From CAZAGD01 sp049699975 (GTDB lineage Bacteria; Desulfobacterota; SM23-61), in contig JBNAWB010000100.1 of NCBI GenBank assembly GCA_049699975.1, positions 1 to 12,961 of the forward strand: DNA of 12,961 nucleotides. The letters are read 5' to 3'. A program made the position numbers and the translations under genes. Of this stretch, positions 1 through 6,522 are shown piece after piece; positions within the stretch are counted from its first letter, which is position 1; each line of letters starts with the position of its first letter. The notes under the pieces are model-generated. The model worked only from the letters and a program-made list of their open reading frames with translations, did no database searches and was not told the DNA's origin.

Positions 1-7
1 TATAAAC

Positions 8-36
8 CTTATATATAACTTTATTAAAAATGTCAA
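8..36 (-). promoter_or_regulatory. sigma70-like promoter firing off the left edge
   Basis: Read on the minus strand there is a perfect -35 box TTGACA (31-36), a 17-nt spacer and a -10 box TATAAG (8-13, five of six consensus bases). Transcription would leave the window on the left, so a gene probably starts just outside it. The gene itself is not visible. The same TTGACA-17 nt layout recurs upstream of the aldehyde oxidoreductase. Confidence 0.55.
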
Positions 37-395
37 GTTAAATTTTTTTATTTTCCCCCTTGATATCCAGGTTTTTAGATCGCTTAGCGAATTACCTGCG
101 GCCATGATCAACCTCCCCCTCCCCAGCCCCAAAGCTTTTTGCGACTTTAAATGCTTGATTTATACTTTTCATTACCACAGCGCGGCAAAGTCGCCAACAA
201 AAATAATCCCATTTTCCCCCTAAGATAAAAAATAATCCGCTCCCTTATGAATAATAAAATTTGGATCTTCTCCAATTTAGTTGTCTTAGATTAAATATAA
301 AATTAAAAATCCTAATTGAATTAGCTCAGGATTAAATGTGCTTAATGTTGAAATTATATATGGTATCAAATATCCGAGAGTCTATTCCGTGATAT
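37..395. other. AT-rich intergenic stretch, nothing recognised
   Basis: No open reading frame with a ribosome site, no tRNA-like fold and no clear terminator is visible here. The stretch is AT-rich, with scattered C-runs (for example near 110-125 and 215-220). It may contain the 5' leader or distal control region of the gene leaving the left edge. Confidence 0.4.
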
Positions 396-480
396 TCCTT
401 TGGCCCCTCACCTCGGTTCGAGTCGCTTCCGACTTTCTATCCTGGTCGAGTTTTAGCGCCTCTCTCCATTGAGATTGTGT
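396..480 (+). repeat. left module of composite repeat, copy 1
   Basis: The stretch 411-433 matches 10378-10400 at 20 of 23 positions in the same orientation. Both copies also carry the 10-mer TCCTTTGGCC at or just before that block and a similar TGAGAxTGxGTC block further on. Copy 1 is longer than copy 2 through short insertions. The block has a small palindrome, GTCG-4 nt-CGAC. It lies directly left of the palindromic core at 496-598. I do not recognise a named family. Confidence 0.5.
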
Positions 481-495
481 CGCGCCCTCTTTCTG

Positions 496-598
496 GTCAT
501 GGCGAGCGACCCCGCACTTGCTGCGGGGGAGCGTGGCCATCTCTTTAATCTCAAGGCATTACGAGATCGCCACGGTCGCTATGCTCCCTCGCGAGGAC
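496..598 (+). repeat. palindromic core repeat, copy 1 (REP/MITE-like)
   Basis: This is a roughly 103-bp imperfect inverted repeat. The left arm begins GTCATGGCGAG and ends GTGGCCATCTC; the right arm begins GAGATCGCCAC and ends CGCGAGGAC, its inverted counterpart. The left arm carries its own hairpin, CCCCGCA (510-516) with TGCGGGG (522-528). The reverse complement of 10437-10536 aligns along the whole length, and 12592-12630 matches one arm. It is non-coding: a minus-strand reading frame through it is a by-product of the repeat. It resembles the short palindromic repeats scattered between genes in many bacterial genomes. Confidence 0.75.
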
Positions 599-784
599 AT
601 TAGAACAGAGTCTTGTTGGAGAGAGGACTTGCCCTAGGGAGTAAGTTTTAATCCTGCACAGGGCAGGAGTGATGGGGCGATTTTCTTGAAGTAATATAAA
701 TTTAAACTCCTTTTTGAAATAAGCATTAAATTTTTCGGCAAATTTCAGCAACTAAATTGGGGAAGATCCTAAAATTTTAATAGT

Positions 785-813
785 TTGAAATGCTCGCCTA
801 TTAATGATAAATT
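785..813 (+). promoter_or_regulatory. sigma70-like promoter of the HtrA-type protease
   Basis: The -35 box TTGAAA (785-790) and -10 box TAAATT (808-813) are separated by exactly 17 nt. Transcription would begin near 820, leaving a leader of about 20 nt before the ATG at 841. No sigmaE/RpoH-type element is obvious, so stress control is not supported by this sequence. Confidence 0.45.
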
Positions 814-840
814 TATATAAAAACAATGAGGAGTAGAGAC

Positions 841-1935
841 ATGTTCAAGATTTATCGAAAATTTTTGGTCGGGTTAATATTTTTAATTTTGGGGGGAATT
901 ACGCCTGCCCTTTCCCTAGCCCAACCGCTTACCGATGAAGAAAAAAATAATGTGGTCGTTTATCAAAAAGCCAGCCCCAGCGTGGTTAATATCATCAGCA
1001 CGGTAATTACCAGAGACTTCTTCTTCAATCCCATTCCCCGAGAGGGAAGTGGCTCAGGTTCTATCATTGATACCAAGGGGCATATTTTGACCAATAATCA
1101 TGTCATCAGCGATGCTCAGAAAATGGAAGTTACCTTGGCCGATGGAAGTAAATGGCCAGCAAAATTAGTTGGGCAAGACCCGGACAATGATTTGGCGGTG
1201 ATTAAAATCAATGCCCCTGCTGAAAAGCTCAAACCTCTAACCTTTGGCGATTCCAAGAAGCTGCAGGTGGGTCAAAAGGTTTTAGCCATCGGCAATCCTT
1301 TCGGATTGGGTCTTACGCTCACTACCGGAATAATCAGTTCCTTAGGTCGAACCATCCGTTCTGAAGTGGGCACTATGATCGAAGATGTCATCCAGACTGA
1401 TGCCTCCATTAATCCAGGAAACTCTGGCGGACCTCTCCTCAATTCTCAGGGTGAAATTATTGGCGTGAACACGGCTATTCTTAGCCCAACGGGGGCAAGC
1501 GTTGGGATAGGTTTCGCTATCCCCGGGAACACAGCTAAAAGAATTGCGGCGGAATTAATTGCCAAAGGCTTCGTTTCTTATCCCTACTTGGGAGCAGTAG
1601 TCCACACCATTCTTCCCCAGTTTGCTAAAGCTTTAAAATTGAATGCCGAAAAAGGGGCTATGGTGGTGGAAGTTACCCCGGGAGGCCCGGCTGATAAGGC
1701 CGGCCTTAAAGGAGCAACCAAACAGGCTCAGATCGGCAATTTTCTCCATCCCTTGGGCGGAGACATTATTGTCCAAGTAAATCAAATACCTATCAATACC
1801 GCTGATGAATTGATCAAATATCTTCGCGAGCGAAAAATTGGGGAGACGATAACGCTAAAAATTATCAGAAACGGAAAGAGTCAAGAAGTCAAAGTAACCC
1901 TGCAAGAAAGACCCAGGGATTTTCGGCGCCGCTAA
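841..1935 (+). CDS. exported HtrA/Deg-family serine protease (S1C) with one PDZ domain
   Basis: This is a periplasmic or membrane-tethered protease/chaperone that degrades misfolded envelope proteins. The 364-residue protein opens with basic residues and a hydrophobic stretch (about 8-23) ending ALSLAQ, a signal peptide or anchor. The trypsin-like domain spans about 35-230 with the full triad: His87 (TNNHV), Asp117 (DNDLAV) and Ser195 (GNSGGPL). A single PDZ domain follows (about 240-355), with glycines and hydrophobic residues typical of the fold. One PDZ domain places it nearer DegS or single-PDZ Deg proteins than two-PDZ DegP. I chose the ATG at 841 because AGGAG (829-833) lies 7 nt upstream; an in-frame ATG at 826 would add five residues, but it has no ribosome site and lies almost on the predicted transcription start. 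The gene is convergent with the reductase at 1961. Its exact orthology (DegP, DegQ or DegS) cannot be settled. Confidence 0.95.
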   Translation: MFKIYRKFLVGLIFLILGGITPALSLAQPLTDEEKNNVVVYQKASPSVVNIISTVITRDFFFNPIPREGSGSGSIIDTKGHILTNNHVISDAQKMEVTLADGSKWPAKLVGQDPDNDLAVIKINAPAEKLKPLTFGDSKKLQVGQKVLAIGNPFGLGLTLTTGIISSLGRTIRSEVGTMIEDVIQTDASINPGNSGGPLLNSQGEIIGVNTAILSPTGASVGIGFAIPGNTAKRIAAELIAKGFVSYPYLGAVVHTILPQFAKALKLNAEKGAMVVEVTPGGPADKAGLKGATKQAQIGNFLHPLGGDIIVQVNQIPINTADELIKYLRERKIGETITLKIIRNGKSQEVKVTLQERPRDFRRR

Positions 1936-1966
1936 CTTTTTCTATAGAGGAAAAAAATTATTAGCG
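1930..1966. terminator. shared bidirectional hairpin between convergent genes
   Basis: CGCTAA (1930-1935) pairs with TTAGCG (1961-1966), and TTTTTC (1937-1942) pairs with the inner GAAAAA (1950-1955). The structure contains the stop codons of both convergent genes. It lacks a proper T-run after the stem on either strand, so termination is inferred from position and symmetry. Confidence 0.35.
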
Positions 1967-2713
1967 CATGGAAAATCCGCCATTGATGGATATGGTCTGG
2001 CCAGTAATCCAAGAGCAGCGGTCAGAACAAAGGAAAACGATCATACTGGCTATATCTTCTACTTCTCCTAAGCGCTTTATAACGTACATTTGTAGCCATT
2101 TTTTCTCTAATTCAGGAGTGAGGAACTGAGTCATTGGTGAATGGACAAAAGCGGGAGCAACAGCATTGACCGTCACATTATTCCGCCCTAAAGCCTTGGC
2201 CAAAGATTTAGTTAAAGCTATTACGCCTCCTTTAGAAGCGGCATAAACTTCTAAACCTTTCTCCCCAGAAACTCCGGCCTCGGAGGCAATATTCACGATC
2301 CTCCCCCCATTCTTCTGGCGCATAATGGGCATGACAGCCTTACAACAAAGAATGGTCCCGATAAGGTTAATATCTAAAATCCGCTGCCATTCTGAGCGCT
2401 CAGCAATCTCCAAAGGTTTCATGCCACCGCCCACTCCCGCACTATTTATTAGAATATCTATTGTGCCAAAGTGGTTTAAAGCCTCTTGGACCATAAGTTG
2501 CACTACTCTTTCCTCGGTGACATCCCCGCAAAACCCTTCCGCTTCACCGCCCATACCCTTTAAGACTTTTATCGTTTCTTCTATTTTCTCTTTTTGCACA
2601 TCCGCAATGAAAACTTTTACTCCCTCTTGGACTAAAAATTCTGCCGTCTTTTGGCCTATTCCCGAAGCTCCCCCTGTAACTATAGCCACTTTATTTTTCA
2701 AAAATAAATCCAT
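1961..2713 (-). CDS. short-chain dehydrogenase/reductase (classical SDR, FabG-like)
   Basis: A cytoplasmic NAD(P)-dependent oxidoreductase that interconverts an alcohol and a ketone; the substrate is unknown. At 250 residues it has the usual length of a classical SDR. The Rossmann motif TGGASGIG is at 13-20, NSAG at 90-93, and the catalytic set Asn116, Ser144, Tyr157 and Lys161 is complete. Asp38 at the end of the second strand (IADV) suggests preference for NAD(H) over NADP(H). The C-terminal region has the SSWITGQ-like SDR signature (234-239) and ends INGGFSMR. A strong ribosome site (AAAAGGAGGG on the coding strand, 2718-2727) lies 4 nt before the ATG. It stands alone, convergent with the protease, with its own upstream promoter candidate. 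FabG itself is possible, but no fatty-acid gene is nearby, so a catabolic dehydrogenase is as likely. Confidence 0.92.
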   Translation of the reverse strand: MDLFLKNKVAIVTGGASGIGQKTAEFLVQEGVKVFIADVQKEKIEETIKVLKGMGGEAEGFCGDVTEERVVQLMVQEALNHFGTIDILINSAGVGGGMKPLEIAERSEWQRILDINLIGTILCCKAVMPIMRQKNGGRIVNIASEAGVSGEKGLEVYAASKGGVIALTKSLAKALGRNNVTVNAVAPAFVHSPMTQFLTPELEKKWLQMYVIKRLGEVEDIASMIVFLCSDRCSWITGQTISINGGFSMR

Positions 2714-2749
2714 GTTGCCCTCCTTTTAAAAATTCTGGGGATTTACGTA

Positions 2750-2772
2750 CCAAAAGGATCATCTTTTGTCAA
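2750..2772 (-). promoter_or_regulatory. possible promoter of the SDR gene
   Basis: On the minus strand a perfect TTGACA (2767-2772) lies about 55 nt before the start codon. At 17-nt spacing the -10 position reads TACGTA, a poor match, so only the -35 box is convincing. No gene competes for the site. Confidence 0.3.
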
Positions 2773-2787
2773 CTTGCTTGAGAAAGG

Positions 2788-2804
2788 TAGGAAATTTTTT
2801 CCTA
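2788..2804. promoter_or_regulatory. perfect inverted repeat upstream of the SDR promoter
   Basis: TAGGAAATTTTTTCCTA is a perfect 17-bp palindrome (7-bp arms, 3-nt centre). It lies 15 nt upstream of the TTGACA box of the SDR gene, a plausible activator or repressor site. No regulator gene is in the window. An AT-rich palindrome can also arise by chance. Confidence 0.3.
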
Positions 2805-2863
2805 TTTGATGTCACTATTTTTTCCATTTTTTGTCGCCTATTAAATAACTTAATCTACTGCCT

Positions 2864-2886
2864 AAAAAAGGGGAAAGCCCTCTTTT
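2864..2886 (-). terminator. candidate intrinsic terminator upstream of the SDR gene
   Basis: On the minus strand, AAAAG, a bulged A and GGG pair with CCCC and TTTT around a CTTT loop, and the right arm runs into TTTTTT. Placed between the aldolase-family gene and the SDR promoter, it could stop read-through from the former. On the plus strand the same hairpin is followed by a T-rich tail, so either direction is possible. Confidence 0.35.
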
Positions 2887-3025
2887 CTTTAAATTTCTAA
2901 TATTCCTGAGTATTTCGGGTTCGGTAACTGAAAAACCAAAGCCTGGCATAAGAAATGCATCATTAATAATTAAAAATTGACTTCTTTGTGGAAAAAAATT
3001 TGCTCGAAAGTCTTATGGAGGGGAA

Positions 3026-3241
3026 ATGAAAAGTAAGCAGATTAAAGTTTTTCTTCTTTTGGAGGATGATACTATTGGATCTCTTTCTTTCAGTCCTAAA
3101 AAAATACCCACTAAATACCAGGGTAAAAAAGTAATTTTTGCCGCCCCTGATTTACTTGATATCAACTTGCTGCGGGTGACTTTAAAATCAGCACTTTTAA
3201 AAAATAATCCTATCTTTGAAACTTCCTTCGTCCAAAATTAG
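3026..3241 (+). CDS. hypothetical small protein, 71 residues
   Basis: I do not recognise this protein. It is probably real: a purine-rich GGAGGGG (3017-3023) precedes the ATG, with GGAG 5 nt away, and no larger gene covers the region. The protein is soluble-looking and lysine-rich, with no cysteine, signal peptide or membrane segment. A charged start (KSKQIK) leads into a hydrophobic strand (VFLLLEDD), then a central GKKVIFAAPDLLDINLL stretch that looks like a strand followed by a helix, and a polar C-terminus. It stands alone between the SDR and aldolase-family genes, pointing the opposite way from both. A TTGACT box lies at 2977-2982, but no convincing -10 box follows it. It could instead be a decayed fragment of a longer gene. 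Confidence 0.5.
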   Translation: MKSKQIKVFLLLEDDTIGSLSFSPKKIPTKYQGKKVIFAAPDLLDINLLRVTLKSALLKNNPIFETSFVQN

Positions 3242-3426
3242 AAGACTTGCTGGTGCCTTATCTCATTAATATATGAATAATATATCAATTAAATTAATTT
3301 TTCAATTAGAGATAAAATTTTTCGCCTGCTTTAATCTAAAATTTGGTCATGCTCCCCCTTACCTTCATCCTTTCCCCCCATCGGAGATAGCGGTAGAGTG
3401 AAGGGAAATTATTAATTTTATTTTTT

Positions 3427-3481
3427 GGAAAATGACCTTAGGAGAAAACTTTTGATAAAAAGTTTTCTACTGGCATTTTCC
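3427..3481. repeat. nested inverted repeat over the 3' end of the aldolase-family gene
   Basis: The inner arms AGAAAACTTTT (3443-3453) and AAAAGTTTTCT (3458-3468) form a perfect 11-bp stem with a GATA loop. The outer arms GGAAAATG (3427-3434) and CATTTTCC (3474-3481) add 8 bp. The structure covers the stop codon (3467-3469) and last codons of the minus-strand gene. No T-run follows on either strand, so it is not a standard terminator; it may protect the 3' end or stop transcription by another route. Confidence 0.6.
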
Positions 3482-4597
3482 GCGAAGGTCTATAGGCCAG
3501 ATGTCAATTACTCGCCCATCTCTAATTACGTAAAACTCATCAAAAAGATTTACGGTTGGGTCACAGTGGGAAACAATTAATTCCACTACCTCCCCCAATT
3601 TTAGTTTTTCATGGGTATCGACAAAATGAATCATGCCGTGTTCATCTCCCCGCCACTCATATTTCCAACCTTCATTTGCCGGGAAGACCACCTCAGGATT
3701 TCCACCATGATGATAGATAGACTTCAATCCCGCATCGATAGTAACAAAGTTAGCATGATTAACACTAATTACCGAGCTCAATAAAGTTAAGGCAGGAGGA
3801 AATTTTTTAAAGCGCTCAGGGTCCTCCGCGGAGCCGATATAAAGATATTCCGTATCCATCAACGTATACGAACCTACCTGGAGATCAGTTAATTCTGGGA
3901 TCTGCCAATCAATTTCTGAAGTGCCAGTTCCTGAGCCGGTAAATATCTCGGCCGGCAACCCTTCTTTCTGAAACTGGCGAAAAACTTCTGCTGCTTGCTT
4001 AAGCAAATTTAATGAAGCTTGGCTTCGCTCGCTAAAAGACGAAATGTGTTGCACATGGCCGGCATAACACTGAATTCCTTTTAAGTTTAAACCTGGTAAT
4101 TGATGCACCAGCTTCCCCAAGCCCATGGCCTGTTCAAAAGAAACCCCAGTCCGCCCCATACCCGGATCAAGGTCAATCAATACATTTAGCCTTATCGACC
4201 TCTGGCGAGCAGCTTCATTTAACTTTTGGGCATTTGCCGCATTGTCCACTACCACCATAAGGTCTTGATCTAAAATAAGCAAATCTAAGAGACGTTTAAT
4301 CTTATAGTCAGTTACTACCGGCGAGGTAATTAATATGTTGCGCAATCCTGCCTTAACTAATACTTCCGCTTCAGAAACCTTGGCTACGCAAATCCCTATG
4401 GCCCCGGCTTCTATTTGCTTCTGGGCAATTCGCGAACACTTATGTGTTTTGGCATGCGGGCGCAATTGCTTACCCATTTTGTTCAAGTAATTTTGCATTT
4501 CCTGAAGATTATGATTGAGTATTTCTTCATCAATTACTAAACAAGGAGTATCCAGTTCCCACTTAGAAATCCCATAAAGTTTTTCTTTTTCCGTCAT
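3467..4597 (-). CDS. D-threonine aldolase / DSD1-family PLP enzyme (alanine racemase-like fold)
   Basis: Predicted to cleave D-threonine or a related D-3-hydroxy amino acid to glycine and an aldehyde, using PLP and a divalent metal, in the cytoplasm. At 376 residues it has the family length. The N-terminal barrel carries RPHAKTHK with PLP-binding Lys50, DLDPGMGRTG (142-151) and the phosphate-binding GSGTGT (221-226). The C-terminal domain has SHCDPTVN (343-350). His344 and Asp346 have the His-x-Asp spacing I recall for bacterial D-threonine aldolases; eukaryotic D-serine dehydratases of the family have His-x-Cys. This favours an aldolase, although 3-hydroxy-D-aspartate aldolase and D-serine dehydratase remain possible. 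A strong GGAGGAG (4602-4608 on the other strand) lies 4 nt before the ATG. The gene is divergent from the transporter at 4739. Its last codons and stop lie in a nested inverted repeat. Confidence 0.85.
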   Translation of the reverse strand: MTEKEKLYGISKWELDTPCLVIDEEILNHNLQEMQNYLNKMGKQLRPHAKTHKCSRIAQKQIEAGAIGICVAKVSEAEVLVKAGLRNILITSPVVTDYKIKRLLDLLILDQDLMVVVDNAANAQKLNEAARQRSIRLNVLIDLDPGMGRTGVSFEQAMGLGKLVHQLPGLNLKGIQCYAGHVQHISSFSERSQASLNLLKQAAEVFRQFQKEGLPAEIFTGSGTGTSEIDWQIPELTDLQVGSYTLMDTEYLYIGSAEDPERFKKFPPALTLLSSVISVNHANFVTIDAGLKSIYHHGGNPEVVFPANEGWKYEWRGDEHGMIHFVDTHEKLKLGEVVELIVSHCDPTVNLFDEFYVIRDGRVIDIWPIDLRGKCQ

Positions 4598-4662
4598 TTT
4601 TCTCCTCCATATTTTCTACCCCATCCGCCCAATCTCAGCGGTGTCTCTCTAAGGCTCGGCAG

Positions 4663-4685
4663 AGATAAAAAAGTTGCTTTTATCT
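4663..4685. promoter_or_regulatory. candidate operator between divergent genes
   Basis: AGATAAAA (4663-4670) and TTTTATCT (4678-4685) are perfect 8-bp inverted arms around a 7-nt centre. The right half overlaps the -35 box of the transporter promoter (4674-4679), the expected place for a repressor. The site also lies upstream of the aldolase-family gene. No regulator gene is in the window. Confidence 0.4.
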
Positions 4686-4702
4686 TCATTAATCTTTATC
4701 AT
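4674..4702 (+). promoter_or_regulatory. promoter of the MFS transporter
   Basis: The -35 position reads TTGCTT (4674-4679, three of six consensus bases). After exactly 17 nt the -10 box is TATCAT (4697-4702, five of six). Transcription would start near 4709, about 30 nt before the ATG. Confidence 0.45.
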
Positions 4703-4738
4703 AAATCTCATAAATAAAGAAGCATCTTCACCGCATCT

Positions 4739-6001
4739 ATGTTGGCAATTATATCAGACTTCAAAAAGCGTGTCTTTTACGGCTGGTGGATTTTAGCTTT
4801 AGGGTCTTTGATTAATGCCATCGGCATCGGCATTTTGTACCACAGTTTTACTGTTTTTTTCTTGCCCTTAAAACGCGATCTGGGGGTGAGTAGTGCAGCT
4901 GTGTCTCTTTTATATGGGGCAGCCCGTCTCGAAGGCGGCTTAGAAGGACCTGTTGTCGGCCATCTAATTGACCGCTTCGGCTCAAGGATGCTTATCTTCA
5001 TCGGGGCTAGTTTAGCCGGGATCGGTCTAATAATTCTTTCCACGGTGGATAGCTTCTGGGCATTCTTTTTTATATACGTTTTTGTCGTCTCCCTGGGCTC
5101 AAATGCTGGTTTTTTTCATCCGGTCACGGCTATTGTTAATAAATGGTTCATTCGCTATCGCGGCCTTAGCTTTTCCATTGTCTCTGCTTCGGGAAGCATA
5201 GGCGGAATGATTATGGCCCCACTTCTTTCTTTCATAATTCTCAATTACGGGTGGCGGCAAGGAGCCATTTTTGCCGGAATCGTCATTCTCCTCATCGCCC
5301 TTCCCTCTGCTTTGCCCATGAAACGGACCCCAGAATCTATGGGACTCTATCCTGATGGGCGACCATTAGAGGAAGAAAAATCTATGGCCCATCAAGTTCA
5401 CTCAGGCGTCAAAGATGTAGATTTTCCTGTCCGCGAAGCTTTACGTTCAACTCCCTTTTGGCTCTTAGGCACAGCTATTGCCCTGCGCCTATCCGTTACG
5501 GTAGCCTTAAATACCCATTTCGTCCCCATTTTAGTATGGAGAGGAATGAGCGAAGCCACCAGCGCTTACTTAGTCAGCCTGACTGCTTTCAGCTCTATAT
5601 TTTTTTCTCTGGCGCTGGGTTGGCTGGGAGACCGGTGGCCCAAAAGTTATTTATCTGCTCTTTGCTCTTTCCCCATGGTGCTTTCCATGATGACTTTGGC
5701 TTTCAGTGAACATATCTTAGTCCTCTATTTCTTTCCCATTGCCTTTGCCATTATTTACGGCACAGCACCTCTAAATTGGGCACTCATAGGCGATTTCTTT
5801 GGCCGGCGCATCTACGCCACTATTAGAGGAATTATGGGAGTTGGGTATGGAATAGGAACTTTTATTTCGCCCATATTTGCGGGATGGATATTCGATAAGA
5901 CCAGTAGCTACCTCATCGTGCTTATTGTATTTTCTGTTATTTTAACAGTTGCCGCTATTCTGTTTATAATACTTAGCCATCCCTCCCGCTGGTATAAATA
6001 G
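4739..6001 (+). CDS. major facilitator superfamily transporter (oxalate/formate or monocarboxylate-like)
   Basis: An inner-membrane secondary transporter, probably for an organic anion. The 420-residue protein has about twelve hydrophobic segments in two halves of six, joined by a charged cytoplasmic loop (about 194-236). The N-half has the MFS signature GHLIDRFGSRM (74-84) between segments 2 and 3; the C-half has its degenerate counterpart GWLGDRWPKSY (294-304) and GDFFGRR (351-357). The opening FYGWWILALG and the GDFFGRR block are typical of the oxalate:formate antiporter/monocarboxylate branch as I know it, but the substrate is a guess. The ATG at 4739 is the first possible start after an in-frame stop (4715-4717); its ribosome site is weak. 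It is divergent from the aldolase-family gene, suggesting related substrates, and 44 nt upstream of the YbaK-like gene, which may be read from the same promoter. Confidence 0.9.
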   Translation: MLAIISDFKKRVFYGWWILALGSLINAIGIGILYHSFTVFFLPLKRDLGVSSAAVSLLYGAARLEGGLEGPVVGHLIDRFGSRMLIFIGASLAGIGLIILSTVDSFWAFFFIYVFVVSLGSNAGFFHPVTAIVNKWFIRYRGLSFSIVSASGSIGGMIMAPLLSFIILNYGWRQGAIFAGIVILLIALPSALPMKRTPESMGLYPDGRPLEEEKSMAHQVHSGVKDVDFPVREALRSTPFWLLGTAIALRLSVTVALNTHFVPILVWRGMSEATSAYLVSLTAFSSIFFSLALGWLGDRWPKSYLSALCSFPMVLSMMTLAFSEHILVLYFFPIAFAIIYGTAPLNWALIGDFFGRRIYATIRGIMGVGYGIGTFISPIFAGWIFDKTSSYLIVLIVFSVILTVAAILFIILSHPSRWYK

Positions 6002-6045
6002 TCCAAAATTCATTTCCAAAAAAGGATGGAGGTGAGCAAACCATC

Positions 6046-6522
6046 ATGTCTGAACTTAGTGAGCAAGCCCAAAAAGTTCAGGAATTTTTAACTTCTCTGG
6101 GCTTATCAGTAGAAGTGAAAGAACTGCCCCAAAGCACGCGCACTGCTCAAGAAGCAGCTCAAGCCATTGGCTGTACAGTGGGCCAAATTGCTAAATCTTT
6201 GGTTTTTCGGGGTTTGCAAAGTGGCCAAGCTATCCTGGTGGTGGCCAGTGGCGCTAATCGAGTTAATGAAGCCCGCCTAGCCGATTTAGTTGGCGAACCA
6301 ATAGCCAAAGCCGATGCTGCTTTTGTGCGTAGGCACACGGGCTTTGCCATCGGCGGAGTCCCCCCCGTGGGCCATGCGTGTGCCTTAGAAACATATATTG
6401 ATCAAGACTTACTTCAATATAAAGAGATTTGGGCTGCTGCCGGAACTCCCCATGCCGTCTTCAGGCTAACCCCAGAGGATCTGCAAAGGATAGTTCCCGG
6501 GAAGATTGTTTCCATTATTTAA
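6046..6522 (+). CDS. YbaK/EbsC-family aminoacyl-tRNA deacylase (tRNA editing)
   Basis: Free-standing editing domain that hydrolyses mischarged tRNA, typically Cys- or Ala-tRNA(Pro), in the cytoplasm. The 158-residue protein is one complete YbaK domain. The conserved lysine is Lys50 in AKSLVF, followed by VVASGANRVN (65-74), the RRHTGFAIGGVPPVGH block (95-110) that lines the pocket, and AGTPHAVF (132-139). The ribosome site GGAGGTGA (6028-6035) is strong but rather far from the ATG (10 nt). The gene follows the transporter by 44 nt on the same strand, so co-transcription is likely but a shared function is not. Its stop codon overlaps the convergent glycosyltransferase stop by 4 nt (6519-6522). 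The tRNA specificity cannot be deduced. Confidence 0.9.
   Translation: MSELSEQAQKVQEFLTSLGLSVEVKELPQSTRTAQEAAQAIGCTVGQIAKSLVFRGLQSGQAILVVASGANRVNEARLADLVGEPIAKADAAFVRRHTGFAIGGVPPVGHACALETYIDQDLLQYKEIWAAAGTPHAVFRLTPEDLQRIVPGKIVSII

Noticed and set aside
411..433. tRNA T-arm-like GGTTCGAGTC
   Set aside because: The bases either side do not form the required 5-bp T stem, there is no acceptor or anticodon arm, and the same block recurs at 10378 as part of a repeat.
551..751. Minus-strand 66-codon reading frame near the left end
   Set aside because: Its C-terminal half is translated from the palindromic repeat (REHSDRGDLVMP), it has no ribosome site, and such frames are routine by-products of this repeat type.
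826..840. Upstream ATG as the start of the serine protease
   Set aside because: It lacks a ribosome site, sits about 6 nt from the predicted transcription start, and the AGGAG it encodes is better used as the ribosome site for the ATG at 841.
2325..2729. 134-codon plus-strand reading frame inside the SDR gene
   Set aside because: It lies antisense to a complete SDR with all catalytic residues, and its own translation is low-complexity and resembles no protein.
2905..2960. Possible riboswitch upstream of the small protein (GGTAAC ... CAAAGCC)
   Set aside because: The fragments recall cyclic-di-GMP riboswitches, but they occur in the wrong order and the conserved helices do not form.
3350..3405. 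C-rich then G-rich stretch suggesting a degenerate intergenic repeat
   Set aside because: Only 6-bp arms (CCTTCA/TGAAGG) pair and no second copy is present in the window, so it cannot be supported as a repeat.
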